DNA of 64,000 bases from Hymenobacter cellulosilyticus (GCF_022919215.1 NZ_CP095046.1:682001-746000), one strand, 5' to 3'; numbered from the stretch's first letter, positions 1 through 9,989 are shown. A program made the numbers and translations. Notes: a model not told the origin generated them from the sequence alone.

Positions 1-500
1 CGCTTTACTAGACTGTCATACAAAGGCTGGCCTCGGAAGGACTCCAGCAGCCGCTGGTTGCGTAGCGTATCCGCTGTCAGGAGGTGGAGCGAATCCCCGC
101 TGATAATAAAAACCGGGTGCGGGAAAACCGGATTGCCGCGCCATTTGACATTATGCAGCTGCGTGTGGTAAAAGTAGTACAGCCCATCACAGCCCGCTGG
201 AGCAAACAAGGGCTGAACATCCAGCGCCGAAACAAATGGTTTTTTGAAAGGCGGACCCGGCATTAAAGCTCGGTACTGCGCCGCAAATTGCCGAAACAGC
301 TTCCGCCGGCAGCTACAGGCATCATCCAGCACAACATACTCCTGCCGCGGTGCATTCCGAAAGTGCTTGCTGTGGCTGGGCATTGGGGTTCTCATCCTTG
401 CCTTAGCAGCATGGTAAGAATCCTTGCCGCAGCCAGCCAGCGTTAAGGAAATAACCCCGGTCCAGAAATAGTGGCAATACCCGCGCAAGTGGTACTTCAT
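1..500 (-). CDS. Lipoprotein of unknown function, C-terminus outside window
   Basis: An open frame runs from an ATG at 500 down through the left edge of the window without a stop, so only the N-terminal 166 or so residues are visible. The first 24 residues form a lipoprotein signal: two hydrophilic N-terminal residues K and H/R, a hydrophobic stretch and the lipobox L-A-G-C with the cysteine at residue 24. An internal ATG at 395 would lose this signal, so 500 is preferred. The rest has several Cys and aromatic residues (for example a YYFYH stretch near residue 105) but no motif I recognise. It is probably an outer or inner membrane-anchored protein. It starts 25 bases downstream of the epimerase stop on the same strand and may be co-transcribed. 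Function unknown. Confidence 0.6.
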   Translation of the reverse strand, partial: MKYHLRGYCHYFWTGVISLTLAGCGKDSYHAAKARMRTPMPSHSKHFRNAPRQEYVVLDDACSCRRKLFRQFAAQYRALMPGPPFKKPFVSALDVQPLFAPAGCDGLYYFYHTQLHNVKWRGNPVFPHPVFIISGDSLHLLTADTLRNQRLLESFRGQPLYDSLVK

Positions 501-524
501 CTACCGGTTCGTCATGAGAAGCGG

Positions 525-1492
525 CTACACAACCTCCACCACGGGCAACCAGGCCACGAACTGGCGCAGGCCCTCGGTCAGGGTGGTCTGGGGCGAGTAG
601 CCGAGCAGGGCTTGGGCCTTGCGGATGTCGGCAAAGGTGATGTCGACGTCGCCGGCCTGCAGGGGCTCAAAGCGCAGCTCGGGCTCGATGCCCACGGCCT
701 GCCCCACGGCCTCGATAAGCTGGAGCAAAGGCACCGGCCGGCTGTTGCCCAGGTTCACGGTTTCGAACACGCCGGTGTGGTTGAGCAAGTAGCGCACCCC
801 GCGGGCAATACCATCCACCGTATCGGCCACGAAGGTATAGTCGCGGGCGGTGCTGCCGGTGCCGAACACTGGAATGGGCTTCCCGGCCCGCAGCAGGCGC
901 ACGAACTTGTGAATAGCTAAATCGGGGCGCTGCCGGGGCCGTACACGGTAAAGAAGCGGGCATTCAGCGCGTCGAGCCGGTAGAGGTGGTGGTAGGTGTG
1001 CACCAGCTCCTCCCCAGCCAGCTTACTGGCTGCGTAGGGCGAAATGCAGGTAGCCAGCGTGTTCAGATCCTCCCGGAAAGGCTTCTCAGAAGCATTGCCG
1101 TAGACCGACGACGACGAAGCAAAAAACAGCTTGCCGATGCCCTGCTGCCGCATCCATTCGAGCAGGTGCATCGTGCCCATCACGTTGCATTCCAGGTAGG
1201 CGGCTGGCTCCTGCACCGAGGGCCCCACGCCGGCTTTGGCGGCTAGGTGCACTACCACATCGGCTTGCACGGCCGGCAGAGCCCCTGGCCCCTGGCGCAA
1301 GTCGGCCTCGTAGAACGAGAAGTGCGGGTGACCGGCAAAAGCTGCCAGGTTCTGCTCCTTGACCGCGCGCGGATAGAACGGGTCAAAGTTGTCGACGCCC
1401 ACCACGCGGTAGCCGTCGTGCAGAAGCCGTTCGCACAAGTGGGAGCCAATGAAGCCGGCGCAGCCTGTAACAAGAACAGTAGATAGTGGCAA
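525..1492 (-). CDS. NAD-dependent epimerase/dehydratase (UDP-glucuronate 4-epimerase-like), frameshifted
   Basis: Extended SDR acting on a nucleotide sugar, probably for surface polysaccharide. Visible motifs are the Rossmann signature TGCAGFIGSH at the N-terminus, SSSSVYGN, the catalytic YAASK, and FFTVYGP followed after the break by RQRPDLAI, which is characteristic of the UDP-glucuronate/UDP-GlcNAc epimerase group. The frame breaks at about 921-924 in a C run; one extra base joins the two parts into about 322 residues, the normal family length. There is no ATG close to the Rossmann motif. A TTG at 1492 gives a compact N-terminus (M-P-L-S-T-V), whereas the ATG at 1615 adds 41 unlikely residues, so the start is uncertain. 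Substrate specificity cannot be read from the sequence. Confidence 0.8.
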
Positions 1493-1772
1493 GCTGGTAG
1501 AGGTAAAGAATAAAAGCCGGGCTAGGCGGAAGAATTCGGAAGCTAAACCAGCAGCGAGGTGCTCCCGCGGCCGGAACGAGGGCAGCGGTAAAGCGCCCGG
1601 GTAAAGATGCGGCATCTTACGCCGATTTGTTTTTATAACCAGTCAGCGCCGCTGTGGTTTTAAAGGCAGCGAGCTAAGGCCGAGGCGCAACCCGCCTAAA
1701 ACCAGCCGCCTATATTCACGGTACGCAGTTTAGTTTTTATTTGGCAAAAGCCGACCGCCGGATTGGCTAAGC

Positions 1773-3590
1773 ATGATTTGCCAGGCCGCCTGCCTCGCCC
1801 CGGCCCAGGACCGCCCAAAGAAGCTCGAAGGCTTTGGTACTGTTCAGATAAGCTACTGGCCGGCTTTGTATTCCATCATTCTGTCAGGGTTTCAGCATGC
1901 ACGCCCCCTCTCCTTCCCCTTGTTTGCCCGCTGGTGGGTGCGCCTGCTGACGGTGCTGGCGGTGGGCGGCGTCAACTTCTTCGCCCATCTGGGGGCATTG
2001 GAAGTCACTTTGATGGAGGCCCGCAACTTTGTAGCGGCCCGTGAAATGGCCGCCGGGGGCTCCTGGCTGCTGCCCACTATGAACGGGGAACTGCGCTTGG
2101 CCAAGCCGCCCCTGCCCACCTGGGCCGTGGCAGCCGTGCTGCGCCTGAGCCCGGGCACCACCGACCCGGGCCTGCTCCGCCTGCCCGCCGCGGGCATGAC
2201 CCTGCTGCTGGTGCTGTTTTTCTGGGGCCTGGCCCGGGAACTGACGCGCAACGCCCCGGCCGAAGCTCAGGCCCCGGGCCGCACGGCCTGGCTGGCGACC
2301 CTGGTGCTGGGCAGCAGTCTGCTCATCATCACGGTGGGGCGCGAAGGGCAGTGGGACATCTTTTCGACAAGTTTGGCCGTTGGGAGCCTGTGGCTGCTTA
2401 CCCGGGGCTGGAACCGTCCGGGCCCGGCCTATGCCAGCTTTCTGGGAGGCGGAGTATTGCTGGGTGCCGTGGTGCTGAGCAAAGGTCCGGTAAGCCTGTA
2501 CGCCGTGGTGTTGCCGTTCGTGGCCGCCTACGCATCCCGCTGGCAGCCCGGCGGCCTGGAGCGGCTGCGGCTGCACTGGCCCGAGGCGCTGGCTGCAACG
2601 GGCGTGGCGCTGGCAATAGGGGCGCGTGGCCCGTGTATGTGGGGCTGCACGTGCCTGCTGCGGCCTTGGCTACGGCTTCCACAGAAGTAGCTTCCTGGGG
2701 GAGCGGCACGTGCAGCCCCCGTGGTACTACTTCAATTTTGCGGTGTTCAGCGGAGTCTGGACGGTGGCGGCCCTGGCCGCGCTGGTATGGCCCTTCGCGC
2801 GGCGCCGGGCCAGCCAGTTTGTGCCCTACGCCTTTGGGCTGGCCTGGCTGCTGGTGGCGCTGGGGCTGCTGAGTGTGGTGCCCGAAAAGAAAGAGCGGTA
2901 CATGCTGCCGCTACTGCCGCCGCTGGCCCTGCTGCTCACCGGCTTGCTGCGGTATTGGGAAGTGCAGTTTGCGGCCCCCGGCTCCCGACCGCGCCCCGAC
3001 CAGTGGCTGTTGCGCGGCTGGGCGGGAATCCTAGCGCTGGCCTGCGGGGCCCTGCCGGTGCTGGTAGGCGCGGCCCGGCTGCCTGGCTATACTCTTACCT
3101 CCCCGGCTCTGGTGCTCACGGCCCTGGTCTTTGTCGCGCTGGCGGGTCTGGCCGGCTGGGCGGGGTGGCGGCAACTGCCCAGGCCGCTTATGGCCGCTTC
3201 CCTCCTGAGTATGAGTGCCCTGCTAGGGCTGGTGCTGCCCGCGTATGCCGCGCTGTTGCACCGTCGCAACGAGCCGGGCCTGCGCCGCTTGCCGCAGGTG
3301 GCCGCGGCTCCCGTCTGGCAAAACCTTCCCTGGCTGGCTCTCGACGGGCTGCCCATCGAGCAGGTGTGGGCCGCAGGCCGGGCCGTACCCCTCTGGACTG
3401 GCCCTGCCGACCAACTGCCGCCCTTGCCGGTGGTAATAGTGGCAGCTTCTCCCCTGCCCGCCGCCTTCCTCCCGCCTGGCAGGGCCGTGTGCGACTGGCC
3501 TATACCGACAGCTTTTATCTGGGCCGCAAGAAAGAGGAAGGACTGTTTTTCGTGGGCAAGCTGGTGGCAGCCGATGGGCGGCAGCAATGA
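1773..3590 (+). CDS. GT39-type (ArnT/PMT-like) membrane glycosyltransferase, frameshifted
   Basis: Multi-pass inner membrane GT-C glycosyltransferase that would use a lipid-linked sugar donor to modify lipid A or other envelope glycans. The N-terminal half carries the acidic first-loop motif (TLMEARNF), EMAAGGSWLLP and RLAKPPLPTW, which are typical of the family, followed by many hydrophobic helices. Three single-base gaps break the frame, at about 2618-2622, 2696-2700 (G run) and 3470 (C run). Adding one base at each gives continuous sequence including VASWGERHVQPPWYYFNF and a C-terminus ending KLVAADGRQQ at 3590. The start is unsure: an ATG at 1894 lies in another frame and could be the true start if a further base is missing in the following C run. 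Acceptor unknown. Confidence 0.72.
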
Positions 3591-3816
3591 GGCAGAGAAT
3601 GTCAGCCCAGGTAGCTTCATGGCTTCTAGCAGTCGGGCAGAGGAGAAGCACGCCACAGTAGTTGCTCTAGGAGCTTATTACAGCTTAACTATATAACGGC
3701 TTCACAATAGAATTACAGGCAGGGCGTTTTGGCACTCTGGTAGCGCGAAGGCCGCTTATTGTCTTCCCCGCCGGGTCAACGGCTTACGCTTATTGTCTTT
3801 TCACTTCATTTCCTCT

Positions 3817-4475
3817 ATGCTACCCTATCGTACCTTTTGCATCAGCCTTGGCCTGCTTTGCCCCTGTTGGCGCCGGCTCAGTCGTCTACCCCCAAACCCC
3901 GTTTTTATGTGAGTCTGCAGGGTTCCTTCGGAGGCTATCCGGAGCGCTACGGGTCTGCTACCAACGTGGCTACCCTAACCCCGACGCTAGGCTGGCAGGT
4001 ACTGCCGCGCTTGGGCGTGCAGGCCGGAGCGGCCCTCGACACGGATGTGCGGGCCCGTAACTTTTACCTCTACACAGTCGACGAGTATGGCCGGCTGGTG
4101 GATGGCGGAGATATGGCGAGCCGGGTACGTCAACGCACGCTGGTAGTACCTGTGCTGGCTCGCTATACCCTCACGAAGCGAGCTGAGCGACGCCTGCAGT
4201 TCGACGTGCTGGGCGGCGGCAGCCTGGTACACGTAGCTCTGCGCCAGCGAATTACTCCCATCGGCACTGCCTCGAGCCAGACGTCGGAGACGACCACCAC
4301 TTCCAACAGCTTATGCATGACCCTGGGCGGCGGAGCGCGCTACACCGTGTGGAAAGGCTTGGAGCTAACAGCTGAGGCAGTGCTAAACCGTCAGATAGTT
4401 AGCCCCAACCGCATGCACAAGGCTAACCCCAATCTGGCCGCCGGGTTGCTCTACCGGTTCGGGTCGCGGGGCTAA
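3817..4475 (+). CDS. Outer membrane beta-barrel protein
   Basis: Predicted small outer membrane barrel of about 219 residues. The body alternates polar and hydrophobic residues in strands separated by glycines (FYVSLQGSFGGYPERYG, LTPTLGWQVLPRLGVQAGAAL) and ends in a strand with aromatic residue, LAAGLLYRFGSRG. An uninterrupted frame starts at 3759, but the ATG at 3817 with one extra T in the TTT run near 3860 gives a much better start: a signal peptide whose core is LGLLLPLLAPAQ. I therefore place the start at 3817 and count this as another one-base gap. It resembles the porin-family proteins of Bacteroidota; the cargo or role cannot be told. Confidence 0.6.
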
Positions 4476-4480
4476 TATTC

Positions 4481-4546
4481 GGGTGCACATGCCACGGCCG
4501 GCAACTGGGGAAGAGTCTCCGGTTGCCGGCCGTGGCATGTGCACCC
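4481..4546. terminator. 25-bp perfect hairpin after the barrel gene
   Basis: Positions 4481-4505 and 4522-4546 are exact reverse complements, with a 16-base loop. The hairpin starts 6 bases after the stop of the barrel gene. There is no T run, so it may act as a stabilising or rho-assisted terminator rather than a classical one. Confidence 0.5.
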
Positions 4547-4703
4547 GGCCCGTTATCTTGCCCTCCGGTCCCGCTTTTCTGCTCCCGGCTGCTTACTATT
4601 GCCAGCCGGTTGCGGGCTTTGGCCGGGCCAGGCCAATTTCAGTCCAGCCTTATTTCCTGAACTGGGTGAGCCGCTTACGCACTTTAGCCCTACCCTTGCG
4701 CCC

Positions 4704-5081
4704 ATGACTCTTCCAACTCACGCCAAGTTGCGCCTGCTACTATTGTGGGTCTTATTTGGGGTAGCCTTTATGCAGTACCGGTTATTTATGCTGCTGTTAC
4801 AAGTGCTGATACCTAACTCGGGAATCCGGGAATTGACGGCCGAGGAATGGGATTTTACAGCTCAGGTAAGCACTATCTGGACGTGGGGGGTACTGGTTTT
4901 GATTGTTGGCCTAGTGGTAGCAGCCTTCTACAACTTCCGCCTGCTCAAACGGGCCTTTCCTCAACGGGGTGGGCAATACGCTACGCTCCGGGTTCTAAAC
5001 ATCATGCTGCTGGCCGGTCTGGGCTTCTTGGTAGCGTTTCTGCTCTTCATTGTTCCCCGCATCGGCTTTATGCTGGGGTAA
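4704..5081 (+). CDS. Small three-helix membrane protein, unknown
   Basis: About 125 residues. The frame is open from 4539, but the ATG at 4704 (M-T-L-P-T-H-A-K-L-R) is followed directly by a hydrophobic helix and is the better start; the upstream part overlaps the hairpin and looks like non-coding translation. Three transmembrane segments are visible: LLLLWVLFGVAF near residue 10, a central one at WGVLVLIVGLVVAAFY, and a C-terminal one at IMLLAGLGFLVAFLLFIV. A short soluble region rich in acidic and polar residues lies between the first two. No family was recognised. Confidence 0.55.
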   Translation: MTLPTHAKLRLLLLWVLFGVAFMQYRLFMLLLQVLIPNSGIRELTAEEWDFTAQVSTIWTWGVLVLIVGLVVAAFYNFRLLKRAFPQRGGQYATLRVLNIMLLAGLGFLVAFLLFIVPRIGFMLG

Positions 5082-5171
5082 GATCCCGGCCTGCGCGGTT
5101 GGCAAAACAAGTCCTGCTACCCAAGGTGCTCCGGTAGCGTATGTCAGCCTGTTTATCTATTCGTCTGCCCC

Positions 5172-5542
5172 ATGAAAGGCTTTTACACCATCCTGCTGCT
5201 TACCATCTCCAACCTGTTCATGACCTTTGCCTGGTACGGGCACCTGCAGTTCAAGAAGATTACCTGGCTGCACGGCCTGGGGCTGGTGGGCGTCATCTTC
5301 ATCAGCTGGGGCTGGCCTTTTTCGAGTACGTGTTTCAGGTGCCCGCCAACCGCCTCGGCTTCGAGGAAAACGGCGGCCCCTTCAGCCTGTTTCAGCTCAA
5401 AGTCATTCAGGAAGTCGTGTCCCTGACGGTGTTCACGCTATGCGCCGTGTACGTGTTCAAAACCGACAAGCTGGGCTGGAACCACCTGGTAGGCTTCGGG
5501 CTGCTGGTGGCGGCGGTGTACGTTATTTTCAAGAAGTGGTAA
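5172..5542 (+). CDS. DMT family protein (DUF486), frameshifted
   Basis: Small integral membrane protein related to drug/metabolite transporters, about 123 residues, the usual size for DUF486. It has four hydrophobic helices and the family motifs NLFMTFAWYGHL near the N-terminus, FEYVFQVPANRLGFEENGG in the middle and a C-terminal helix ending VYVIFKKW. The frame breaks in the GGGG run at 5308-5311, between IFISWG and LAFFEY; one extra G restores it. The start ATG at 5172 matches the family N-terminus (MKGFYTILLL). Substrate unknown. It stands alone between two small envelope genes. Confidence 0.8.
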
Positions 5543-5667
5543 GGAGCAGAAGAACCGCTTAAGGCACCTGAAGAAAAATTAATGTGAGCTTCAGCCCGTC
5601 GTTAGGCGCGCCGGCCACCTTTGAAGCGTCGACTGGGAACAAGCCCAGTTGTTAGCTTCTCTAGCGT

Positions 5668-6413
5668 ATGCGCAAACCCGCCCACCTCTTACCGCTGCTC
5701 CTGCTGCTGGCCTTGCAGCTGCCCGAAGCCCAGGCCCAGAAGCTCCGCCGCCCGCCGTCCCCGCCTCTGTCCACCCTGGCCACGCAGGAACGCTCGGGCA
5801 CCCTGCTGCGCTACACGGCCAACCCCGAGGGGCTCTACGACGGCTTCATCTACCAGGCCGGCGGCTCCCAGGACTCGGTGCACTTCCTGCCCGACATGGC
5901 CAAGTCCCTGATGAACCTGGCCAAGCCCGAACAGAGCATCACGTTCAAAACAGCTGAGCACCAAAGCCAGCAGGGAGCCCAACGCCTGGAGCTGGTGAGC
6001 ATTAGGGTCGGCAAAAAGACGCTGGTTATGACCCTGCCGCCTCCGCCGCCCCCGCCCCACCGGCCCCTGCTCCGGTACCGGCCGAGCCGCCGATGGCTCA
6101 GCCGCCTGCCCCGCCCGCCCCGCCTTTGCCGCCGCCGAGCAAGCTAAAGCCGGTGTCGGTGGAAGGCCGCATCAAGGAGCTGCGCAACGACCGGCAAGGC
6201 CACCTGCGCGCCATTCTGCTGACCGACCAAACCCTGCTGACCGTGCCGCCCCACGTGGGCGTGCAGCTGGCCGACAAGCTCAAGCCCGGCGCTACCGTGC
6301 AGGCTACCGGCCTGCCCATTGAGCTGCACTGGGGAGCCGTGGCGGCCGATAAGCTGCGCCGCATTCACGCCCAGACCCTGACCGTGAACAACGTGCAGTT
6401 TCTTATCAACTAG
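5668..6413 (+). CDS. Secreted protein with proline-rich linker and OB-fold-like C-terminal domain, frameshifted
   Basis: About 248 residues after correction. A clear signal peptide (MRKPAHLL, a leucine run, then EAQAQ) exports it. The first mature domain runs to about residue 125. A proline/alanine-rich linker of about 45 residues follows, and the frame breaks within it near 6051-6056 (C run). The C-terminal domain begins VSVEGRIKELRNDRQG and contains VPPHVGVQL and VQATG, a beta-rich pattern like small OB-fold domains seen in other Bacteroidota secreted proteins. The role is unknown; periplasmic or surface location is inferred. A strong hairpin terminator follows immediately. Confidence 0.6.
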
Positions 6414-6422
6414 CCTCAGGCA

Positions 6423-6464
6423 CCCGTAAAGCCCGGCCGGACAGCTTCCGCCGGGCTTTACGGG
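6423..6464 (+). terminator. Hairpin terminator
   Basis: A 15-bp perfect stem pairs 6423-6437 with 6450-6464, with a 12-base loop. It starts 10 bases after the stop of the OB-fold-like gene and separates it from the two-component operon. Confidence 0.65.
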
Positions 6465-6487
6465 CCATTTGCTTAGCTTCGCTGCCC

Positions 6488-7182
6488 ATGCGAATTCTGC
6501 TCATTGAAGATGAGGCCCGCCTGGCCGGCTTTGTGCAACAAGGCCTGGTGCAGGCCGGCCACGTGGCCGACGTGGCCGCTACCGGCCCGAAGGTCTGGAG
6601 CGCGCTGCCACGGCCAGCTACGACGTTATCCTGCTCGACTTGATGCTGCCCGGCCAGAACGGCTTCGAGGTGCTGCGCAACCTGCGCGAGTTCGGGCTCG
6701 ACGGCGTGCCGGTCATCATCCTGAGTGCTTTATCGGATACTGCCCACGTCATCCGGGGGCTCGACGCCGGAGCTGTGGACTACCTGCGCAAGCCCTTTGA
6801 GTTTGATGAGCTGCTGGCCCGGCTGCGGGCTGTGGAGCGCAAGCGCGGCAGCACCGAAGCCGCCGTGCTTCGCCTCGCCGACCTGGAGCTGGACCCCATT
6901 CACCGCTCCGTGACCCGGGCCGGGCAGCCGCTCACGCTCACCAACCGGGAGTTTGCCCTGCTCGATCTGCTGCTGCGCAATGCCGGGCGCGTCGTCACCA
7001 AAACCCGCATTGCCGAAAAGGTCTGGGACGTAGACTTCGACATGGGCTCCAATGTCATTGAGGTGCACGTTTCCCAACTGCGCCGCAAGCTGGACCGCGC
7101 CTTCCCCGACCGGCCACCCCTGCTCGAAACCGTGGTCGGGCACGGCTACCGGCTGGTGGGCGGCCCAACGGCGGCGGTGTAA
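6488..7182 (+). CDS. OmpR-family response regulator, frameshifted
   Basis: DNA-binding response regulator of about 231 residues. The receiver domain begins MRILLIEDEARLAGF with the acidic pocket, the phosphoacceptor Asp in VILLDLMLPG near residue 51, the conserved Ser/Thr region (VIILSAL) and the Lys in YLRKPF. The winged-helix domain contains NREFALLDLLLRN and the C-terminal HVSQLRRKLD...VVGHGYRL. The frame breaks in the CCC at 6586-6588; one base joins DVAATGP to EGLERAATASYDV. The gene ends in TAATG, overlapping the start of the sensor kinase gene, so the two are translationally coupled. The signal is unknown; the receiver and DNA-binding types resemble copper or envelope-stress regulators such as CusR. 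Confidence 0.87.
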
Positions 7183-8515
7183 TGCCTATGCTGCGCCGCC
7201 CGCTTTCTTTGCGCACCAGCCTGTTTCTGGCCCTGGCCCTGGTGGTGGTGCTCACTACCGGGCTGGCCGGCGGCTATCAGTACGTGCACCTTCGCCAGGT
7301 ACTCAGCCGCGCCGACGATGCCCGCCTGCAGGCCCGCGCCACGCTGCTGCTGAACCGGACCGAAATTGGCAACGGCCGGCCCGTAGTACCCTTACCCGAC
7401 CAGCTCGACGAGCGAATTTTGGTGTGCTACGTGGCCCCGGGCTACCCGCCGCTGGAAATATTCCGTTCGGCGGGCTGGCCGGGCACCACGGCGCCAGGCT
7501 GGCGGCGGGTACGGGTGCAGCGCACCGTAATTCTGCGCCCCGACGACCACCTAGAGCTGTGGCTGGCCCACCCCGATACGGCCCTGCGCACCGAGCTGGC
7601 CCAGGTGCGGCAGGGCCTGCTGCTCACGGCCCTGGGCAGTCTGCTGCTGGCCGTGGTGCTGGCCCTGGGGCTGGGCAAAGTAGCGTTGCGGCCGTTGCGG
7701 CGCATGGCTCAGGCGGCGCGGGAAGTAGCCACGGCCCGGGACGCCGCACCTCTGCCCGTACCCACTACCCACGACGAAATGCAGGAGCTGGCCGAAACTC
7801 TGAACGCCATGCTGCGGCGCCTAAGCGAAGGAGCCCAGCTGCAGGACAACTTTCTGGCCGCTGCCGCCCACGAGCTACGCACCCCGCTGGCTACCCTGCA
7901 CACCGGCCTGGCCGTAACCCTGCTCGACCCCGCCCTGCCCGCCACCAACCAGCAGCAGCTGAGCGGGCAGCTCGAAGAAATCCGGCGCCTGAGCCGCTTG
8001 GTTGATGACTTCTTGCTGGTCAGCCGCCTCGGAGCCGAGGCCCTGCCCCTGCATTTGCTCCCCGTACCACTCGACGAGCTGGTGCTGGCCTCCACCGACC
8101 GGCTCCTGCCCCGCTTCCGGGCCGCGGGCCGCCCGCTGGAGCTGCTCTTCGACGAACAAGTAGCTTCCTATCAGATATTGGCCGATGCTGACAAGCTGAC
8201 GACAGTGCTCCTGAACCTGCTGGAAAACGCCCTGCGCCATGCCCGCCGGGGGCGGCCGTGCAGGTCATTGTGGGCCAGGAGTATGCTTCCGGGGCTTTGT
8301 TTGCCGCCGTCCGCAACCCCTTGCTTCATTCCCTGGGCGACCTGAGCCGGCTGACCTCGGCCTACTACCAGGCCGACGTGCTCAGTGACGGAGCCGGCCT
8401 GGGCTTGTGGCTGAGCAGCCGCATTGCGGAACTGCACGGGGCTCGGCTGCTGCTGAGCGAGAAAAACAACGTTTTTGAGGCCCGGGTGCAGTTTGCTTCT
8501 CCCGGCACTACTTGA
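7182..8515 (+). CDS. Sensor histidine kinase, frameshifted
   Basis: Membrane sensor kinase of about 444 residues, partner of the upstream regulator. It has a first transmembrane helix at about residues 10-30, a short periplasmic domain, a second helix near residues 145-165, a HAMP segment, the phosphoacceptor H-box HELRTPLATL (His230) and an N-box LLNLLENALRHA. The frame breaks in the GGGGG at 8248-8252 just after the N-box. In the restored C-terminus the G2-like motif DGAGLGLWL is present, but the usual D-x-G-x-G ATP-lid motif is not; VRNPLL stands in its place. ATP binding may be unusual, or another sequence error may hide it. Signal unknown. Confidence 0.83.
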
Positions 8516-8523
8516 TTACTCCT

Positions 8524-9090
8524 ATGCTGGATTTAGGCTACCTAATAGTTACGCTACTGAAAGCCTCGATACAGGCGGCTGTTTATGCCACTGTACTTCT
8601 CGTCTTGGCTAGACTTTGGGCGCGCTATGCCCCAGATTCACGGGTGGCGAAATATAGCTCCAACCGTAAGCTGTTTTGGTGGAGCAGTGCCGCGGTTGCC
8701 TCTATGGTTCTCTTCTTCGTTGCAAATACCTCCTGGGGTGACCACGGCTCAGCGGATCATGCGCGAATTCCTTTGGGCCACGGTTTAGCAATGGAGGAAA
8801 TAAACGGGAGTACAGCCTATTTTGAACCCGTTTCGATAAACGACCAGTCCGAACAAATTGCCGGGGTTGCCTCCTATCAGGTTGCCAACGACGTGTTATG
8901 TGCAAAAATGAACGACGGTTCGTGCTTTACCTACCATTTAAGCACCAAGCAATACCAGGCTTTCACCGACAGCACTAGGTATAACGCTGCTGCCAAAGAG
9001 TTGGGCTTGCCGCCGACAACCCAGTTTGCATCGTTCAGCAAGCACTACATCCGGTATTGGGAAGGATGGCGGCTCTGGTTCCTGGCGTAA
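8524..9090 (+). CDS. Hypothetical protein with N-terminal membrane helices
   Basis: About 188 residues from the ATG at 8524; a TTG at 8512 would overlap the kinase stop. Two hydrophobic stretches are visible, one at residues 5-30 (LIVTLLKASIQAAVYATVLLVLARLW) broken by polar residues and one near 45-65 (KLFWWSSAAVASMVLFFVA). A soluble C-terminal domain of about 120 residues with several Tyr and Trp follows. It lies directly behind the kinase gene and may belong to the same transcript. GC content is visibly lower than in its neighbours. No family was recognised. Confidence 0.5.
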   Translation: MLDLGYLIVTLLKASIQAAVYATVLLVLARLWARYAPDSRVAKYSSNRKLFWWSSAAVASMVLFFVANTSWGDHGSADHARIPLGHGLAMEEINGSTAYFEPVSINDQSEQIAGVASYQVANDVLCAKMNDGSCFTYHLSTKQYQAFTDSTRYNAAAKELGLPPTTQFASFSKHYIRYWEGWRLWFLA

Positions 9091-9098
9091 AGGGTACT

Positions 9099-9151
9099 GC
9101 AAAACAGCAAGAGGCTGAAGCTACGGGAGCTTCAGCCTCTTGCTGTTTTGC
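9099..9151. terminator. Bidirectional terminator hairpin between convergent genes
   Basis: A 24-bp perfect stem pairs 9099-9122 with 9128-9151, with a 5-base loop and A/T-rich ends (aaaac and gtttt). It sits between the convergent ends of the hypothetical gene and the SDR gene and can serve both strands. Confidence 0.75.
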
Positions 9152-9169
9152 CGCAGGGCAGGATGGCTT

Positions 9170-9913
9170 CTACCAGGGAATCTCGCCGGTAGCGGGGTTG
9201 TATTCCTCGCTGACAAACCGGCCGGTGGGGCCGTTGGGGCCTAGCAGGGCGTATTTCACGACCCGGGCCCCGGCTTCCTGCACGGTGCCGGTGCCGCGGT
9301 AGCCGTTGAAATCAGTGGCGACAAAGCCTGGGTCGACGGCATTTACTTTGAAGGGTGTGTCGCGTAGCTCGTAGGCCAGGTTGATGGTGTACATGTTCAG
9401 GGCCGACTTTGAGGAGTGGTACACGGCCGCTTTGTGGGCGTAATACTTATACCCATGCGCCGGGTCGCTGTGCAGGGTGAGGGAGCCCTGGGCCGAGCTG
9501 ACGTTCACAATGCGGGGCTCAGCCGACTGCCGCAGCAGGTCGAGGAAGGTCTGGGTGACGGATATTACGCCGAAGAAATTGGTATCGAACACCCGCTGAA
9601 ACTGACTGATGTCGGAGTCAAGGGCCGACTGGGGCATCCCGCCGTTGATGCCAGCATTGTTGATAAGCACGTCGAGCACCGGGGTCTTGCGGCCCACGGT
9701 TTCCCGGGCAGCTTTTACCGAGGCGGGGTCGGCCACGTCGAGCTGCACGGGCTCCACATTCGGCAGGCCTTCGGCGTGCAGTTGGGCCACGGCCTGCTGG
9801 CCATTTTCCAGGTTGCGGCTGCCCAAATACACATAGTAGTCGTGGTGTAATAAGAGCCGGGCGGCTTCCAGGCCGATGCTTTTGTTGGCGCCCGTAATCA
9901 GTGCTGTCTTCAT
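9170..9913 (-). CDS. SDR family NAD(P)-dependent oxidoreductase (copy 1)
   Basis: Classical short-chain dehydrogenase of about 247 residues. It has the cofactor motif TGANKSIGLEAA at the N-terminus, NNAG, the catalytic Ser region NVSSAQGS and the Tyr/Lys pair in YHSSKSAL. The frame opens at 9943, but the ATG at 9913 (MKTALITG) is the natural start. It is closely related to the second copy at 12030-12767, with shared segments such as AVAQLHAEGLPNVEPVQL and FLDLLRQSAEPRIVNV. An AraC-type regulator gene lies upstream on the same strand. A TACTTTTG box at the promoter position resembles the Bacteroidota -7 element TAnnTTTG. Substrate unknown. Confidence 0.88.
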   Translation of the reverse strand: MKTALITGANKSIGLEAARLLLHHDYYVYLGSRNLENGQQAVAQLHAEGLPNVEPVQLDVADPASVKAARETVGRKTPVLDVLINNAGINGGMPQSALDSDISQFQRVFDTNFFGVISVTQTFLDLLRQSAEPRIVNVSSAQGSLTLHSDPAHGYKYYAHKAAVYHSSKSALNMYTINLAYELRDTPFKVNAVDPGFVATDFNGYRGTGTVQEAGARVVKYALLGPNGPTGRFVSEEYNPATGEIPW

Positions 9914-9989
9914 GGGAAGGGGGTTGCTTTGTTGGAACAGCACAAAAGTATCGGGGCCCCGGGGTGCGGCTACGGCACATTCCGCGGCA

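Noticed and set aside
4483..4707. Short plus-strand frame beginning in the hairpin
   Set aside because: It mainly translates the palindrome and has no family signal; the membrane gene at 4704 explains the region.
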